From: Aquimonas sp002352135
Lineage (GTDB): Bacteria; Pseudomonadota; Gammaproteobacteria; Xanthomonadales; Xanthomonadaceae
DNA length: 44,521 nucleotides
Assembly: GCA_035440755.1 (NCBI GenBank)
Contig: DAORND010000015.1
Location: 1 to 44,521 of the forward strand
Direction of reading: 5' to 3'
In this document: piece after piece, positions 44,150 to 44,521 of the stretch
Position numbering within the stretch: position 1 is the stretch's first letter
Layout of the letters: every line of letters starts with the position of its first letter
Notes under the pieces: model-generated
What the model was told of the DNA's origin: nothing
Seen by the model: the letters and a program-made list of their open reading frames with translations, nothing else
The model's database searches: none
Made by a program: the position numbers and the translations under genes

Positions 44150-44521
44150 ATGTCCCGATTGTCCGTCCTTCCTGTATCGCCACTGCCCAACCGACTGGGC
44201 AGTCTGATGGCGTGTTATGCCGACAACTACTGGAGGTTGCTGCGTGTGTTCGCGCCACTTGCCTTGCCGGAAGGCGTGTATCGGTCAACCGGTAACGACG
44301 GCTTGCCGCTGCGCTTCGAAGTGCTGGCGCGCCACGCCTACACGCTAGAGTTGCGGCTGACCTACGAGTGGGCCGATCCGCACAGTGGTCAGCCTGACCC
44401 TTCCGCGATGATTCGCCTGTACAGCGACGCGCAACTCGCGGAGATCACGCACTTCGAGGTCAGCAACGGGCTGTCAGATCTGCTCGATCTGTGGCCGATG
44501 GCGCGCGCATTGATCGATCAA
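44150..44521 (+). CDS. DUF1249 (YqiB-like) protein, N-terminal part
   Basis: The first 124 codons; the window ends before the stop. L-M-A-C-Y-A-D-N-Y-W-R-L-L-R-V-F near the start, an L-E-V-L-A-R/Y-T-L-E-L-R-L-T-Y-like segment and I-R-L-Y-S-D-A-Q-L-A-E-I match the DUF1249 (YqiB) family of unknown function. In many gammaproteobacteria such a gene lies between nudF and cpdA, but that context is outside the window. It starts 46 bases after ppsR. Confidence 0.85.
   Translation, partial: MSRLSVLPVSPLPNRLGSLMACYADNYWRLLRVFAPLALPEGVYRSTGNDGLPLRFEVLARHAYTLELRLTYEWADPHSGQPDPSAMIRLYSDAQLAEITHFEVSNGLSDLLDLWPMARALIDQ

Overview
The window is GC-rich chromosomal DNA that looks like a draft or metagenome assembly of a gammaproteobacterium of the Lysobacterales (Xanthomonadales), probably close to Rhodanobacteraceae. 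The reasons are gene order (rpsF-rpsR-rplI-dnaB-alr, petABC next to sspB, a DegS-like protease beside petA, divergent ppsA/ppsR), an ECF sigma factor paired with a TPR kinase, and DUF4124-transglycosylase and DUF1249 genes. This is inference; no 16S gene is present. No mobile element, CRISPR array or phage module was seen. Two 100-N scaffold gaps occur.

Left region (1-9400): the tail of a CaiB/BaiF CoA-transferase, a sigma factor/Ser-Thr kinase pair, a large secreted beta-helix protein, a Crp/Fnr regulator, an HDOD signalling protein and an EF-hand-like protein. The last is split by a scaffold gap that is almost certainly false: its two flanks are the same 55 bases.

Exported-protein region (9450-18650): a Reeler-like secreted protein, a DUF1800/DUF1501 pair, a PQQ-type sugar dehydrogenase-like protein, a small membrane protein and an M36 metallopeptidase cut by a second gap. 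Five exported proteins here and just to the left, from unrelated families, share the short motif [ILV]-F-x-D-[GR]-[FM]-E. Four carry it at or within four residues of the C-terminus and one directly after its signal peptide. I see this as the best candidate for an undescribed system, perhaps a sorting, anchoring or processing tag.

Middle region (18680-32500): two short-chain dehydrogenases, a CsgG-like exported protein, an ABC ATPase, a lytic transglycosylase, a DegS-like protease divergent from the cytochrome bc1 operon petABC, sspB (its usual partner sspA is not present), a hypothetical gene, tRNA-Ala(CGC), RNase D and a lipoprotein with a formylglycine-generating-enzyme-type domain.

Right region (32800-44521): asnS with two small downstream genes, an IscA-type protein, the ribosomal/replication block rpsF-rpsR-rplI-dnaB-alr, an MBL-fold protein, and phosphoenolpyruvate synthase divergent from its regulatory kinase/phosphorylase. 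The window ends inside a DUF1249 gene. Several clear hairpin terminators separate these units.
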